A stretch of DNA of 64,000 nt. It comes from Catellatospora sp. IY07-71. Its GTDB lineage: Bacteria; Actinomycetota; Actinomycetes; Mycobacteriales; Micromonosporaceae. A program made the translations under genes and the position numbers. The stretch lies in NCBI RefSeq assembly GCF_018326265.1, contig NZ_AP023360.1, positions 970,501-1,034,500 of the forward strand, given 5' to 3'. The notes under the pieces were generated by a model. The model was given only the letters and a program-made list of their open reading frames with translations, had not been told where the DNA came from and ran no database searches. This document shows positions 8,202 to 16,767 of the stretch, in pieces (positions within the stretch are counted from its first letter, which is position 1; each line of letters starts with the position of its first letter).

Positions 8202-8717
8202 ATGCGCGTCACGCTCGTCCAGGGCGACATCACCCGCCAGGAAGCCGACGTGATCGTCAACGCGGCCAACTCGTCGCTGCTCGGCGGCGGTGGCGTGGAC
8301 GGCGCCATCCACCGCCGGGGCGGCCCGGAGATCCTCGCCGAGTGCCGGGCGCTGCGCGCCTCCCGCTACGGCCGCGGCCTGCCCACCGGCCAGGCGGTCG
8401 CCACCACTGCCGGCAACCTGCCCGCGCGCTGGGTGGTGCACACCGTCGGGCCGGTCTACAGCACCGGCGAGGACCGTGCGGAGCTGCTGCGCGACTGCTA
8501 CCGCAACGCGCTGCGGGTCGCGGAGGAGCTGGGCGCGCGCACGATCGCCTTCCCGCTCATCTCCTCCGGGGTGTACCGGTGGCCGGTCGACGACGCCGTA
8601 CGCCAGGCCCTGCACGTCCTCGACACGGCGGAGACGCCGATCGAGGAGGCCGTGCTCGTCCTCTTCGACGAACCCACCCACCGCACGGCACTCGCGGTGC
8701 GCGCGGCGGACGCCTAG
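8202..8717 (+). CDS. Macrodomain protein, probable O-acetyl-ADP-ribose deacetylase
   Basis: A 171-residue, single-domain protein of the MacroD/YmdB type. Visible motifs are GDITRQEADVIVNAANSSL (the NAAN loop that holds the distal ribose), GGGGVDGAIHRRGG (catalytic/phosphate loop) and ISSGVYRWP near the C-terminus. Such enzymes remove ADP-ribose from acidic side chains or hydrolyse O-acetyl-ADP-ribose in the cytoplasm. GGAGGA lies 7 nt before the ATG. It stands alone between the kinase locus and a palindrome, so no partner is evident. The family call is secure; the physiological substrate is not. Confidence 0.92.
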   Translation: MRVTLVQGDITRQEADVIVNAANSSLLGGGGVDGAIHRRGGPEILAECRALRASRYGRGLPTGQAVATTAGNLPARWVVHTVGPVYSTGEDRAELLRDCYRNALRVAEELGARTIAFPLISSGVYRWPVDDAVRQALHVLDTAETPIEEAVLVLFDEPTHRTALAVRAADA

Positions 8718-8760
8718 CGGTCGGCCGCCCTCCGGACGCCGATGGTCACGCTGGTCGGGG

Positions 8761-8827
8761 GATGATCGCGAGTTCGTGTCACAACGCGCGGTTGGACCAC
8801 ACCTTGTGACACGAACTCGCGATCATC
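8761..8827. repeat. Palindromic repeat, GTGTCACAA family, copy 1
   Basis: Perfect 24-bp arms (GATGATCGCGAGTTCGTG... at 8761-8784 and its complement at 8804-8827) with a 19-nt loop. It fills the gap between the macrodomain gene (+) and cobC (-), whose 3' ends converge here, so it could also serve as a two-way terminator. Related copies are at 23211, 40816 and 41662. Confidence 0.9.
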
Positions 8828-8862
8828 AGGGCACCACGGGGCCGTGCTCCCCTCGGCGCCCG

Positions 8863-9888
8863 TCACCACAAAACATCGCCGAGCGTCGCCGTGAAAGCGT
8901 CGCTGACCTGCTGGTCGCGTACGGCGACCCGCAGCCAGTCGGGGCCGAGACCGGGGAAGGTGTCGGCGCGGCGGACCGCGTACCCGTGCTCGCGCAGCCG
9001 CTCGCGCACCCCCGCCCCGTCCGGCACCTGGATCAGCACGAACGAGCTGGCGGGCGTCCCCGCCACGTGCACCCCCGGCAGGCCGCGCAGCGCGGCGAGC
9101 AGGTGCTCCCGGCGTACCGCCAGCTCATGGGCTATCTGCTCCTCCGCCGCGACCGCGTGCGGCGCGGCGCAGGCCGCGGCGGCGGCGAGCGCGGGCGTGG
9201 ACACCGGCCACAGCGGCTGCACCGCGGCCAGCCGGGCGACCAGCTCGGGCGCGGCGAGCAGGTAGCCGACGCGCAGCCCCGCCAGCGCCCAGGTCTTGGT
9301 GAGGCTGCGGATCACGACCAGGCCGGGCAGGTCGCGCCGGGACGCGAGGGAGTGCGGCTCGCCGGGGATCGTGTCGGCGAAGGCCTCGTCCACCACCAGC
9401 ACCCGGCCGGGCCGGGCCAGACTCGCCACCGTGTCGGCGGGGTGCGCCACCGACGTCGGGTTGGTGGGGTTGCCGAGCACCACCAGGTCGGCGTCCTCCG
9501 GGACGGCGGCCGGGTCCAGCAGGAACGGCTCGGGCAGCAGCACCCGGCCGACCCGGTGCCCCGCGGCCAGCAGCGCCGCCTCGGGCTCGGTGAACTGCGG
9601 GTGCACCACGACCGGGCGGCGGGCGTCGCGCAGCGCCTGGGCGAGCAGCGTGAACGCCTGGGCGGCCCCGGCGGTGAGCAGGACCTCGGCCGGGTCGCGG
9701 TGGTGCCGGGCGGCGAGCGCGGCCCGTGCCGCCGTGCCGTCGGGGTACGCGTCGAGCCTGGTCAGCGAGTCGCGGACGGGTTCGGCGAGCCAGCCGGGCA
9801 GCGGCGCCTGGCGTACGTTCACTGCGAGGTCGACCAGCCCCGGCCCGACGGCGACGTCGCCGTGATACCCGAGGTCGTAAGCGGTCAT
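8863..9888 (-). CDS. cobC: PLP-dependent aminotransferase-like CobC/CobD (threonine-phosphate decarboxylase type)
   Basis: A 341-residue fold-type I PLP enzyme related to HisC. The PLP lysine sits in SLTKTWALAGLRVGY; GNPTNPT binds the cofactor phosphate region and VVDEAF holds the pyridine-nitrogen Asp. It matches the Rv2231c/CobC family, thought to make the aminopropanol arm of cobalamin by decarboxylating threonine phosphate. Its ATG overlaps the stop of cbiB by 4 bp, and that neighbour uses the product to build cobinamide phosphate, which supports the call over histidinol-phosphate aminotransferase. It is the last gene of the mshA-ybjN-cbiB-cobC run. Confidence 0.85.
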   Translation of the reverse strand: MTAYDLGYHGDVAVGPGLVDLAVNVRQAPLPGWLAEPVRDSLTRLDAYPDGTAARAALAARHHRDPAEVLLTAGAAQAFTLLAQALRDARRPVVVHPQFTEPEAALLAAGHRVGRVLLPEPFLLDPAAVPEDADLVVLGNPTNPTSVAHPADTVASLARPGRVLVVDEAFADTIPGEPHSLASRRDLPGLVVIRSLTKTWALAGLRVGYLLAAPELVARLAAVQPLWPVSTPALAAAAACAAPHAVAAEEQIAHELAVRREHLLAALRGLPGVHVAGTPASSFVLIQVPDGAGVRERLREHGYAVRRADTFPGLGPDWLRVAVRDQQVSDAFTATLGDVLW

Positions 9889-10928
9889 CGCCGCCCCCGG
9901 TCAAGAAGGTGCCCTTCCGCTACGGAATGCGCGCCGAGCCGCGGTTCGTCTCGCCGGCGCGAGCCGGGAAAGGCGCCCTTCCTTACCCAGATGGCGAGGG
10001 CGGCGGCGGTGAGGCCGACGGCGGCGGAGAGGGTGCTCGCGCGGCGGATGTCGCGGGCGCGGGGGCGGGGGCCGTCGCCGAGTTCGGGGCGGGTCTCGGA
10101 GCGGCCGAAGTAGACGTTCTCGCCGCCGAGGCGGACGCCGAGCGCGCCCGCGAACGCTGACTCGCACTGCCCCGAGTTGGGGCTCGGATGCGCGTCGCCG
10201 TCGCGGCGCCAGATCCGGGCCGTACGCCGGGGCGAGCCTGCCACCAGCGGGGACGTCGCGGCGGCCAGGACCGCGGTGAGCCGGGAGGGCAGCAGGTTCG
10301 CGGCGTCGTCCAGGCGCGCCGACGCGGTGCCGAAGCGGGCGTAGCGCGGCGAGCGGTGCCCGACCATCGCGTCGAGCGTGTTGGTTGCGCGGTAGCCGAC
10401 CAGGCCCGGCAGCCCGGCGAGCGCACCCCAGACCAGCGGCGCGACCTCGGCGTCGGAGGAGTTCTCGGCGATGGACTCGACGGTGGCGCGGGCCAGCCCG
10501 GCCTCGTCCAGCGCGGACGGGTCGCGGCCGCACAGGTGCGGCAGCCGGGTGCGCGCGGCGGCCAGGTCGCCGCGTTCCAGCGCCCCGGCCAGGATGCCGC
10601 CCTCGCGGCGCAGGCTGCGCCCGCCCAGCACGGCCCAGGTGCCGGCCGCCGTCAGCGCCGTACGCAGCACCGGCCGGTGCCGGGTGGCCCGGTGGGCCAG
10701 CACCGCCGCGGCGACCGGCACGCCGACCGCGAGCGCGGTGAACACGGCACCGGCGCGGCGCGAGTCGGCGTAGGTGTACCGCTCGACGACCTGGGCGAAG
10801 TTGCCGAACCCGGCCACCGGGTGCAGCCGCCGCGGGTCGCCGAACGCGGCGTCCAGCGCCACCCCGGCCAGCAGCCCGAGCGCGTCGGCCCGGCGGGCGG
10901 CGCGGCGGTCAGGCCGCCCGCGGGTCAC
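9885..10928 (-). CDS. cbiB: Adenosylcobinamide-phosphate synthase CbiB/CobD
   Basis: A 347-residue membrane protein that attaches aminopropanol (phosphate) to adenosylcobyrate. Typical pieces are LDAAFGDPRRLHPVAGFG near the N-terminus, SIAENSSDAEVAPL and ATNTLDAMVGH in the middle, and the membrane-rich C-terminal half. It overlaps ybjN by 20 bp and cobC by 4 bp. The normal protein seems to end near ALAIWVRKG; the last 30 or so residues are coded by a GAAGGTGCCCTTCC-type repeat (9904-9986), so a repeat insertion appears to have replaced the original stop and lengthened the C-terminus. Confidence 0.9.
   Translation of the reverse strand: MTRGRPDRRAARRADALGLLAGVALDAAFGDPRRLHPVAGFGNFAQVVERYTYADSRRAGAVFTALAVGVPVAAAVLAHRATRHRPVLRTALTAAGTWAVLGGRSLRREGGILAGALERGDLAAARTRLPHLCGRDPSALDEAGLARATVESIAENSSDAEVAPLVWGALAGLPGLVGYRATNTLDAMVGHRSPRYARFGTASARLDDAANLLPSRLTAVLAAATSPLVAGSPRRTARIWRRDGDAHPSPNSGQCESAFAGALGVRLGGENVYFGRSETRPELGDGPRPRARDIRRASTLSAAVGLTAAALAIWVRKGAFPGSRRRDEPRLGAHSVAEGHLLDRGRR
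9904..9986. repeat. GAAGGTGCCCTTCC-family repeat forming the 3' end of cbiB
   Basis: Left part AGAAGGTGCCCTTCCGCTAC at 9904 and right part AAAGGCGCCCTTCCTTAC ending at 9986 match the repeat family at 14825, 26785, 40742, 41760 and 60127. Here the copy is degenerate and lies inside the cbiB reading frame. Confidence 0.75.
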
Positions 10929-11520
10929 GGCCCGGCTCCGGGAGCACGTCGGTGCCGGTGTCGAGCACCGCGCCGCCGCCGGACGGCGTCGCCGCCGCGG
11001 CCAGGCCCTCGGGGCGGGTCGTGGGCTCCTCGGCCTCGTCGTCCATCAGGTGCCGGAACGCCCGCAGGTTGTCGGTGGGCTCGCCGCGGCTGATCCGCCA
11101 GCGCCACTCGCGCTTGATCGCGGTGGCGAAGCCGAGTTCGAGCAGCGTGTCGAAGGACTCGTCGGCGGCGGCGAGCACGGCGCCGAGCAGGGAGTCCAGC
11201 TCACGCGGGGTGACCGCGTCCAGGGGGAGGCGCCCGGTCAGGTAGACGTCGCCGACGGCGTCGATGGTGAACGCCACGCCGTAGAGCTTCGCGTTGCGGC
11301 GCAGCAGCCAGGCCCAGACGGCCTCGCGGTTCTCGTCGGGCTGGCGCACCACGAACGCCTCGACGCGCAGCGCGTGCTCGCCGACGATGAGGTTCACGTT
11401 CGTCTTGAGCTTGTGCGTGCCGGGCAGGGTCACCACGTACGAGTGGGGGCCGGTGCGGTCCAGGGGCAGCTCGGCACAGGCCTGCTCGATCAGCGCACAG
11501 GTCTGCTCGACCGTCGTCAT
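10909..11520 (-). CDS. YbjN-domain protein
   Basis: A 203-residue protein with the YbjN fold (related to type III secretion chaperones): HSYVVTLPGTHKLKTNVNL, then RRNAKLYGVAFTIDAVGDVYL. Related proteins lie next to mshA in many actinobacteria (as Rv0487 does, from memory). The start is 16 bp from the mshA stop and the end overlaps cbiB, so it is translated within the operon. The C-terminal 30 residues are low-complexity. The molecular role is unknown; a chaperone or adaptor is the usual guess for this fold. Confidence 0.85.
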   Translation of the reverse strand: MTTVEQTCALIEQACAELPLDRTGPHSYVVTLPGTHKLKTNVNLIVGEHALRVEAFVVRQPDENREAVWAWLLRRNAKLYGVAFTIDAVGDVYLTGRLPLDAVTPRELDSLLGAVLAAADESFDTLLELGFATAIKREWRWRISRGEPTDNLRAFRHLMDDEAEEPTTRPEGLAAAATPSGGGAVLDTGTDVLPEPGRDPRAA

Positions 11521-11536
11521 CGGGCTCCTCGCGGGT

Positions 11537-12826
11537 TCACCACCGGGCGCAGCCGGCCAGCTCCAGCTGCCGGCGGGACCGGTGCTCGGTCATCGCCTCA
11601 CCATAGACGCCGAGCAACCGGGCGGTCGTGTGGTCCCAGGAGAAGTCGTACGCGTGCGCCACCGCGCCCGCCGCCAGCTCGGCGCGGCGGCCGGGCTCGG
11701 CGAGCAGCCGGTCCAGCACCCGCGCCCAGTCGGCCGGGGCGTGCCCGTCCACGAGCACCCCGCTGACCTCGTCGCGGACCGCGGTGACCAGGCCGCCGAC
11801 CGCGGCGGCCACCACCGGCGTGCCGCAGGCCTGGGCCTCCAGCGCGACCAGCCCGAACGACTCGTTGTGCGAGGGCACGGCGACCAGGTCGGCGGCCCGG
11901 TACACGTCGGCCAGCCGGTCCCCGGCCTGCGGCGGCAGGAAGCGCACCCGGTCGCGTACGCCGAGCGCCGCGGCCAGCTCGATGAGCGAGGTGGGGCGGT
12001 CCAGCCCGGAGCCGCTCGGCCCGCCCACGATCAGCGCGATCGCGTCGGGGTCGGACAGCTCGGCCAGCGCCCGGACGAGCACGTCGGGGGCCTTCAGCGG
12101 CTGGATGCGGCCGACGAAAGCGATGATCTTGGCGCGTGGCGGCAGGCCGAGCCGGGCGCGGGCGGCCGCCCGGTCGGCGGGCCGGAAGCGGTCCAGGTCG
12201 ACGCCGGGGGCGACCACGGCCACCCGGTCCAGCGGCGCGCCGTACAGGTCGATCAGCTCGCGGGCCTCGGTCGGCGTGTTCGCGATGAGCCGGTCGGACT
12301 GCTCGACGACCTGCTCCTCGCCCACCACGCGGCCCATCGGCTCGGCCCGGTCGCCGACGGCCAGCCGCCCGTTCTTGACCTTGGCGAGGGTGTGCGCGGT
12401 GTGCACCAGCGGCACCCCCCAGCGGTCCTTGGCCAGCCAGCCGACCTGGCCGGAGAGCCAGTAGTGGGACGCCAGCAGGTCGTAGAAGCCCGGCGGGCGG
12501 GACGCCTCGACGCCGAGCACCCCGTGCGTGAACGCGCACAGCTGGGCGGGCAGATCCTCCTTGGCCAGGCCCTCGAACGGCCCCGCGCTGATGTGCCGGA
12601 CGAGCACCCCGGGCGCCAGCTCGGCCCGCGGGGGCAGGTCCCGGCCCGTGGTCCGGGTGAAGATCTCGATCTCCACGCCCGCCTTGGCCAGGCGTTTGGA
12701 CACCTCGACGATGTACACGTTCATGCCGCCCGCGTCCCCCGTGCCCGGCTGGTGCAGCGGGGACGTGTGCACGGAGAGCGTGGCGATACGCCGGGGCAGC
12801 TCGCGGGGGAGGGTACGAGAGCTCAC
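11537..12826 (-). CDS. mshA: D-inositol-3-phosphate glycosyltransferase MshA
   Basis: A 429-residue GT4 enzyme making the first mycothiol intermediate from UDP-GlcNAc and inositol 3-phosphate. MshA features: [18 protein letters not shown] at the N-terminus, [11 protein letters not shown] and the donor-site segment [20 protein letters not shown]. The GTG at 12826 ([20 protein letters not shown]) gives the usual family length; frames extending further upstream are low-complexity and run into the divergent SDR promoter. It heads the ybjN-cbiB-cobC run. With mshD (35218) and the DinB-type gene at 15997, this marks a mycothiol-using organism. Confidence 0.95.
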   Translation of the reverse strand: MSSRTLPRELPRRIATLSVHTSPLHQPGTGDAGGMNVYIVEVSKRLAKAGVEIEIFTRTTGRDLPPRAELAPGVLVRHISAGPFEGLAKEDLPAQLCAFTHGVLGVEASRPPGFYDLLASHYWLSGQVGWLAKDRWGVPLVHTAHTLAKVKNGRLAVGDRAEPMGRVVGEEQVVEQSDRLIANTPTEARELIDLYGAPLDRVAVVAPGVDLDRFRPADRAAARARLGLPPRAKIIAFVGRIQPLKAPDVLVRALAELSDPDAIALIVGGPSGSGLDRPTSLIELAAALGVRDRVRFLPPQAGDRLADVYRAADLVAVPSHNESFGLVALEAQACGTPVVAAAVGGLVTAVRDEVSGVLVDGHAPADWARVLDRLLAEPGRRAELAAGAVAHAYDFSWDHTTARLLGVYGEAMTEHRSRRQLELAGCARW

Positions 12827-12913
12827 AGGTCGATCAACAGCCGGAAGGCCGGGACTCTTCCCGAGCGGGGCGTGACGAGCGTCGCAGCCCACGTTCCGGG
12901 ACGTCACGGCGCT

Positions 12914-12919
12914 TAGGAT
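12914..12919 (+). promoter_or_regulatory. -10 hexamer TAGGAT of a leaderless SDR transcript
   Basis: TAGGAT ends 7 nt before the ATG at 12927, a spacing that recurs before many genes here; it decides for ATG 12927 over ATG 12918. Confidence 0.55.
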
Positions 12920-12926
12920 GCAGCTC

Positions 12927-13673
12927 ATGTCTGACCAGAAGATCGCGGTCGTCTCCGGCGCGTCCAGCGGCATCGGCGCCGCCACCGCCCGGCACCTGGC
13001 CGCCGCCGGTTACCACGTGCACGCGCTGGCCCGCCGCACGGACCGGGTCGAGGCGCTCGCCAAGGAGATCAACGGCACTGCCGTGACCTGCGACGTCACC
13101 GACGACTACGCCGTCGCGCAGTACGCGGCCACCGTCGACCGGGTCGATCTGCTGGTGAACAACGCGGGCGGCGCGATCGGCGCGGACCCGGTCGCCAGCG
13201 CGAGCGTCGCCGACTGGCAGGCCATGTACGACGTCAACGTGCTGGGCACCCTCCGCCTCACCAAGGCCCTGCTGCCCGCCCTGATCGCCTCCGGCGCGGG
13301 CACCGTGGTCACGGTCAGCTCCACCGCCGGCCTGATCGTCTACGAGGGCGGCGGCGGCTACGCCGCGGCCAAGCACGCCCAGACCGCCCTGGTCGAGACC
13401 CTCCGCCTCGAACTCTGCGGCGACCCCGTCCGCGTCGTCGAGATCGACCCCGGCATGGTCAAGACCGACGAGTTCGCCCTCAACCGCTTCGCCGGCGACC
13501 CCACCCGCGCCGCCGCCGTCTACGCCGGCGTCGAGCACCCCCTCACCGCCGACGACATCGCCTCCTGCATCACCTGGTGCGCCACCCTCCCCCACCACGT
13601 CAACATCGACCGCCTCGTCGTCCGCCCGTTGGCCCAAGCCGCCCAACACAAGGTCCACCGGGTCCTCCCCTAG
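12927..13673 (+). CDS. SDR-family oxidoreductase
   Basis: A 248-residue classical short-chain dehydrogenase: [11 protein letters not shown] (NADP site), NNAGG, VSSTAG with the active serine and YAAAKHAQ with the catalytic Tyr/Lys. It is divergent from mshA, as the SDR Rv0484c is near mshA in mycobacteria (from memory). No ribosome site is visible; the TAGGAT box and the ATG 7 nt after it suggest a leaderless message. The substrate cannot be told. A repeat begins 2 nt after the stop. Confidence 0.9.
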   Translation: MSDQKIAVVSGASSGIGAATARHLAAAGYHVHALARRTDRVEALAKEINGTAVTCDVTDDYAVAQYAATVDRVDLLVNNAGGAIGADPVASASVADWQAMYDVNVLGTLRLTKALLPALIASGAGTVVTVSSTAGLIVYEGGGGYAAAKHAQTALVETLRLELCGDPVRVVEIDPGMVKTDEFALNRFAGDPTRAAAVYAGVEHPLTADDIASCITWCATLPHHVNIDRLVVRPLAQAAQHKVHRVLP

Positions 13674-13674
13674 T

Positions 13675-13735
13675 GCGTTGATCATGAACTTATGGACGTG
13701 CTCGACGGCGTGTCCCCACCCTGGCGCCGTGATCA
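13675..13735. repeat. GTTGATCATGAAC-family element, short deletion form
   Basis: Begins GTTGATCATGAACTTATGGA and ends GTGATCAAC, so the ends are inverted copies. It matches the left arm of the elements at 46889 and 55919 but is only 61 bp long. Confidence 0.8.
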
Positions 13736-13753
13736 ACTCCGGAAGGTAGGCAC

Positions 13754-14533
13754 GTGAAGCCGCAGGGGGAGATCACCAGGGGGACCACGAATCCGAACCG
13801 GCTGCGGCGGGTGGATCGGTGGATCGCGTGGTGGTGCGGGGGTGCGCTGGCCGAGGCGGCGGATCCGCTGGTGGTGGATCTGGGGTACGGGGCCACGCCG
13901 ATCACTGCGGTGGAGCTGCGCGCGCGGCTGGCGCGGGTACGCCCGGACGTCAGGGTGACCGGGTTGGAGATCGATCCGGCGCGGGTCGCGGCGGCGCAGG
14001 TCGCGGCGGATCCGCCGGGGCTGACGTTCGCGCGGGGCGGGTTTGAGCTGGCCGGGCTGCGGCCGGTGGTGGTCCGGGCGTTCAACGTGCTGCGGCAGTA
14101 CGACGAGAGCGCCGTGGCCGCCGCGTGGACCACGATGACGGCACATCTGGCGCCGGGCGGCTGGCTGGTCGAGGGCACCTGTGACGAGCTGGGCCGTCTC
14201 GGCAGCTGGGCTGCGCTGCCGACGGGCGCGGACACGCCGGTCTCGCTGACGCTGGCGGCGAAGCTGGCCACCCTGGAGTCCCCGGCCACGTTCGCCGAGC
14301 GGCTGCCCAAGGCGCTGATCCACCGCAACGTGCCGGGCGAGCCGGTGTACGACCTGCTGCACGCCCTGGACGAAGCCTGGCGGCACGCCGCGCCGCTGGC
14401 CGTGTTCGGGCCGCGGCAGCGGTGGCTGGAGGCGGTGTCGCGGCTGCGCGCGGCGGGCCGGCCGGTGCTGGACGGTCCCGCCCGCTGGCGGCTGGGTGAG
14501 GTGACCGTGCCCTGGCCGGGCACCGCCACCTGA
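13754..14533 (+). CDS. Class I SAM-dependent methyltransferase-like protein
   Basis: A 259-residue protein starting at GTG 13754 with GGAAGG 7 nt upstream. The Rossmann core is visible: VVDLGYGATPITAVELR (motif I, binds the methionine part of SAM), VTGLEIDPARV (the acidic Asp at the end of strand 2) and APGGWLVEGTCDELGR (post-motif III). The N-terminus RVDRWIAWW is typical of an actinobacterial family of unknown substrate. It stands between the SDR and the murB region without an evident partner. Confidence 0.8.
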   Translation: MKPQGEITRGTTNPNRLRRVDRWIAWWCGGALAEAADPLVVDLGYGATPITAVELRARLARVRPDVRVTGLEIDPARVAAAQVAADPPGLTFARGGFELAGLRPVVVRAFNVLRQYDESAVAAAWTTMTAHLAPGGWLVEGTCDELGRLGSWAALPTGADTPVSLTLAAKLATLESPATFAERLPKALIHRNVPGEPVYDLLHALDEAWRHAAPLAVFGPRQRWLEAVSRLRAAGRPVLDGPARWRLGEVTVPWPGTAT

Positions 14534-14566
14534 TCCCTGCCGGTGCCGCCGGTCGTTACGTCCGAT

Positions 14567-14725
14567 ATGAACCTGAATGCAGAGTTCTTTGCGCTGTCGG
14601 CGTACGGCGGCCAGCTCAGCGCCCTGCGCCTGGGGCCGATGGTGCTGCTCGGCATCGCCCTGCTGCTGCTGGGCGTGGGCCTGCTGGTGCTGGCCGTCGT
14701 GCTGGTCCGGCGGTCGGCCGAGTGA
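14567..14725 (+). CDS. Small single-span membrane protein (52 aa)
   Basis: MNLNAEFFALSAYGG opens the protein, followed by one strong membrane helix (MVLLGIALLLLGVGLLVL) and a VVLVRRSAE tail, so the N-terminus is probably outside. The ATG at 14567 is preferred over GTG 14543. Nothing else is recognisable. The stop overlaps the start of a second tiny frame, as in an operon. Confidence 0.5.
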   Translation: MNLNAEFFALSAYGGQLSALRLGPMVLLGIALLLLGVGLLVLAVVLVRRSAE

Positions 14726-14814
14726 ACCGCACCGACCTCGTGCGCCTGCTGCTGCTCTTCACCGTCTGCGGCGGCCTCGGCTGGCTCGCGGGCGGCCTGC
14801 GCCGCCACCGCTGA
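14722..14814 (+). CDS. Tiny membrane peptide (30 aa)
   Basis: Starts at a GTG overlapping the previous stop (GTGA) and reads VNRTDLVRLLLLFTVCGG, then GWLAGGLRRHR: one short hydrophobic helix with a basic end. It is too short for homology; the overlap and the membrane-like composition are the only support. Confidence 0.35.
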   Translation: MNRTDLVRLLLLFTVCGGLGWLAGGLRRHR

Positions 14815-14824
14815 TCGCGGCACG

Positions 14825-14876
14825 GTTAAGAAGATGCCCTTCCTCTACGGAAAACGATAAGAAGGTGCCCTTCCTT
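14825..14876. repeat. GAAGGTGCCCTTCC-family repeat, direct form
   Basis: Two direct copies of AAGAAGRTGCCCTTCCT separated by CTACGGAAAACGAT. It touches the murB stop codon, so it may end murB transcription. Confidence 0.85.
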
Positions 14877-15929
14877 TCAGAGCTCGCAGTTGACGAGGAC
14901 GGGTTCGGGGCGGAGGGTGACGCCGAAGTGGTCGTGCACGCCGTCGCGGATCTCCTCGGCCAGGGCGAGCAGGTCGTGCGTGGTGCCGCCGCCGGGGTGG
15001 GTGAGGGCGAGGGTGTGCTTCGAGGAGATCGCCACGGGACCGCGCGTGTAGCCCTTGGTGAAGCCGGCCCGCTCGATCAGCCAGGCGGCGCTGACCTTCA
15101 TGACGCCGTCCGCGCCGGGCCAGGCCGGCGGGTCGGTGTCGGTGCGGCGGCGCAGTTCGGTGTACGCCGCGGCGCTGAGCACCGGATTCGTGAAGAACGA
15201 GCCGACCGAGCGGGTGTCGGGGTCGGTCGGGTCGAGCACCATGCCCTTGCCCCGGCGCAGCCCGAGCACCGCCTCGCGGGCGTCGGCCAGCGGCACCCGC
15301 CCGCCCTCGGCCACGCCGAGCGCGCGGGCCAGCTCCGCGTACGCCACCGGGCCGGACTTGCCGTCGCGGCGCAGCCGGAACACCACGTCGAGCACCACCC
15401 AGCGGTCGGTGTACTTGAAGACGCTGTGCCGGTACTCGAACCGGCACTCCTCCGGGGTGAACGTGCGCACCTCGCCCTCGGTGCGGTCGTACACCGTCAC
15501 CGACTCGACGACCTGCGACACGTCCTGCCCGTACGCGCCCACGTTCTGGATCGGCGTGGCGCCGCAGGTGCCCGGGATGCCGGACATGCACTCGACGCCG
15601 GAGAAGCCCTCGGCGACCGTACGCAGGACGAAGTCGTCCCACGGGTGCCCCGCGGCGGCGCGCACCGACACGTCGTCGCCGTCCTCGGCGATCACGTCGA
15701 AGCCGGAGGAGCGGATGAGCAGCACGGTGCCCGGGAACCCGGCGTCGCCGACGACGACGTTGCTGCCCCCGGACAGCAGCAGCAGCGGCTCGCCGGTGCG
15801 GGTCGCGTCCTGTACGCAGGCCGTGATCTCGTCCGCGGACCCGGCGGTGACCAGCCGTCCGGCCGGGCCACCCAGCCCTAGGGTGGTCAGGTCGGCGAGT
15901 GCGGGGCGGGCGAGGCTATTGTCAGACAC
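14877..15929 (-). CDS. murB: UDP-N-acetylmuramate dehydrogenase MurB
   Basis: A 350-residue FAD enzyme that reduces UDP-GlcNAc-enolpyruvate to UDP-MurNAc, an essential cytoplasmic step of peptidoglycan synthesis. Seen: TTLGLGGPA at the N-terminus, LSGGSNVVVGD (FAD site), SGIPGTCGATPIQNVGAYGQ, YRHSVFK, and VGSFFTNPV with the catalytic Ser region. GTG 15929 follows a TAGTGT box by 6 nt with no ribosome site, so it is probably leaderless. murB also lies near mshA and the hbhA region in mycobacteria (from memory). Confidence 0.96.
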   Translation of the reverse strand: MSDNSLARPALADLTTLGLGGPAGRLVTAGSADEITACVQDATRTGEPLLLLSGGSNVVVGDAGFPGTVLLIRSSGFDVIAEDGDDVSVRAAAGHPWDDFVLRTVAEGFSGVECMSGIPGTCGATPIQNVGAYGQDVSQVVESVTVYDRTEGEVRTFTPEECRFEYRHSVFKYTDRWVVLDVVFRLRRDGKSGPVAYAELARALGVAEGGRVPLADAREAVLGLRRGKGMVLDPTDPDTRSVGSFFTNPVLSAAAYTELRRRTDTDPPAWPGADGVMKVSAAWLIERAGFTKGYTRGPVAISSKHTLALTHPGGGTTHDLLALAEEIRDGVHDHFGVTLRPEPVLVNCEL

Positions 15930-15935
15930 GTCACC

Positions 15936-15941
15936 ACACTA
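15936..15941 (-). promoter_or_regulatory. -10 hexamer TAGTGT of leaderless murB
   Basis: TAGTGT on the minus strand, 6 nt before the GTG start of murB. Confidence 0.5.
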
Positions 15942-15996
15942 GTGCCGCCACAGTTCCCGAACGACCAGGTGGGGAAGACCCGATGAGGACGAGGCC

Positions 15997-16755
15997 ATGA
16001 GAGCGCACGGCACCAAGGAACTATGGCTCGACGCGCTGCGCGCCGACGCGGCCGCCTTCCGCGCCGTCGCCGGCGAGGCCGATCTGACGGCGGTCGTGCC
16101 CACCTGTCCGGACTGGACCGTGCTCAACCTGGTCCACCATCTCGGCGGGGTGTACCGCTGGGTCCGCGGCCACGCCAGCCGCGGCGTCACCAGCGCGCCC
16201 GACCCGGGGTCCCGGCGGCACGACTACCCGGGCGCCGAGGAGACCCTCGACTGGTTCGACGAGGAGGCCAAGGGCCTGATCGAGCTGCTCGACGCGCTCG
16301 ACCCGAACATGCCCGCCTGGAACTGGGCGCCGCAGGCCAAGATCGCTTTGTTCTGGCACCGCCGGATGGCGCACGAGACCGCCGTGCACCGCTGGGACAT
16401 CCAGATGTCGCAGGGCATGGCCGAGCCGCTGAACGACCACCTCGCCGCCGACGGGGTGACCGAGGTGCTGGACAGCTGGCTGCCCGCGGGCCGCCGCAAG
16501 GGCCCCACCGACCGGTACGGCGTCGTACACCTGACCGCGCCGGAGGAGGGCCAGGAGTGGTTCATCCGGCTGCGCGGCGAGGGCATCGCGCTGCTCGACA
16601 CGGACACCCTGCTCGACGCCGACGGCCCGGACACCCGGGTGCACGCGTCCGGCCAGGCCAGTGACCTGATGCTCGCGCTGTGGGGCCGGATCGGCTTCGA
16701 CTCGCTCGAGGTGAGCGGCGACGAGTCGCTGCTGGCCTCGCTGCGTACGGGCTGA
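15997..16755 (+). CDS. Maleylpyruvate isomerase / DinB-type mycothiol-dependent-like enzyme
   Basis: A 252-residue protein with the N-terminal DinB-like helix bundle of the mycothiol maleylpyruvate isomerase family: PTCPDWTVLNLVHHLGG with HH, and later HRRMAHETAVHRWD, where His and Glu form the metal site. The C-terminal half is the small SCP2-like domain (LRGEGIALLDTDT). Relatives are thiol-S-transferases or isomerases using mycothiol; the substrate is not predictable. GAGG precedes the ATG. The LacI-type regulator lies 12 bp downstream and may be co-transcribed. Confidence 0.85.
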   Translation: MRAHGTKELWLDALRADAAAFRAVAGEADLTAVVPTCPDWTVLNLVHHLGGVYRWVRGHASRGVTSAPDPGSRRHDYPGAEETLDWFDEEAKGLIELLDALDPNMPAWNWAPQAKIALFWHRRMAHETAVHRWDIQMSQGMAEPLNDHLAADGVTEVLDSWLPAGRRKGPTDRYGVVHLTAPEEGQEWFIRLRGEGIALLDTDTLLDADGPDTRVHASGQASDLMLALWGRIGFDSLEVSGDESLLASLRTG

Positions 16756-16767
16756 GCGGGGGCCGCG

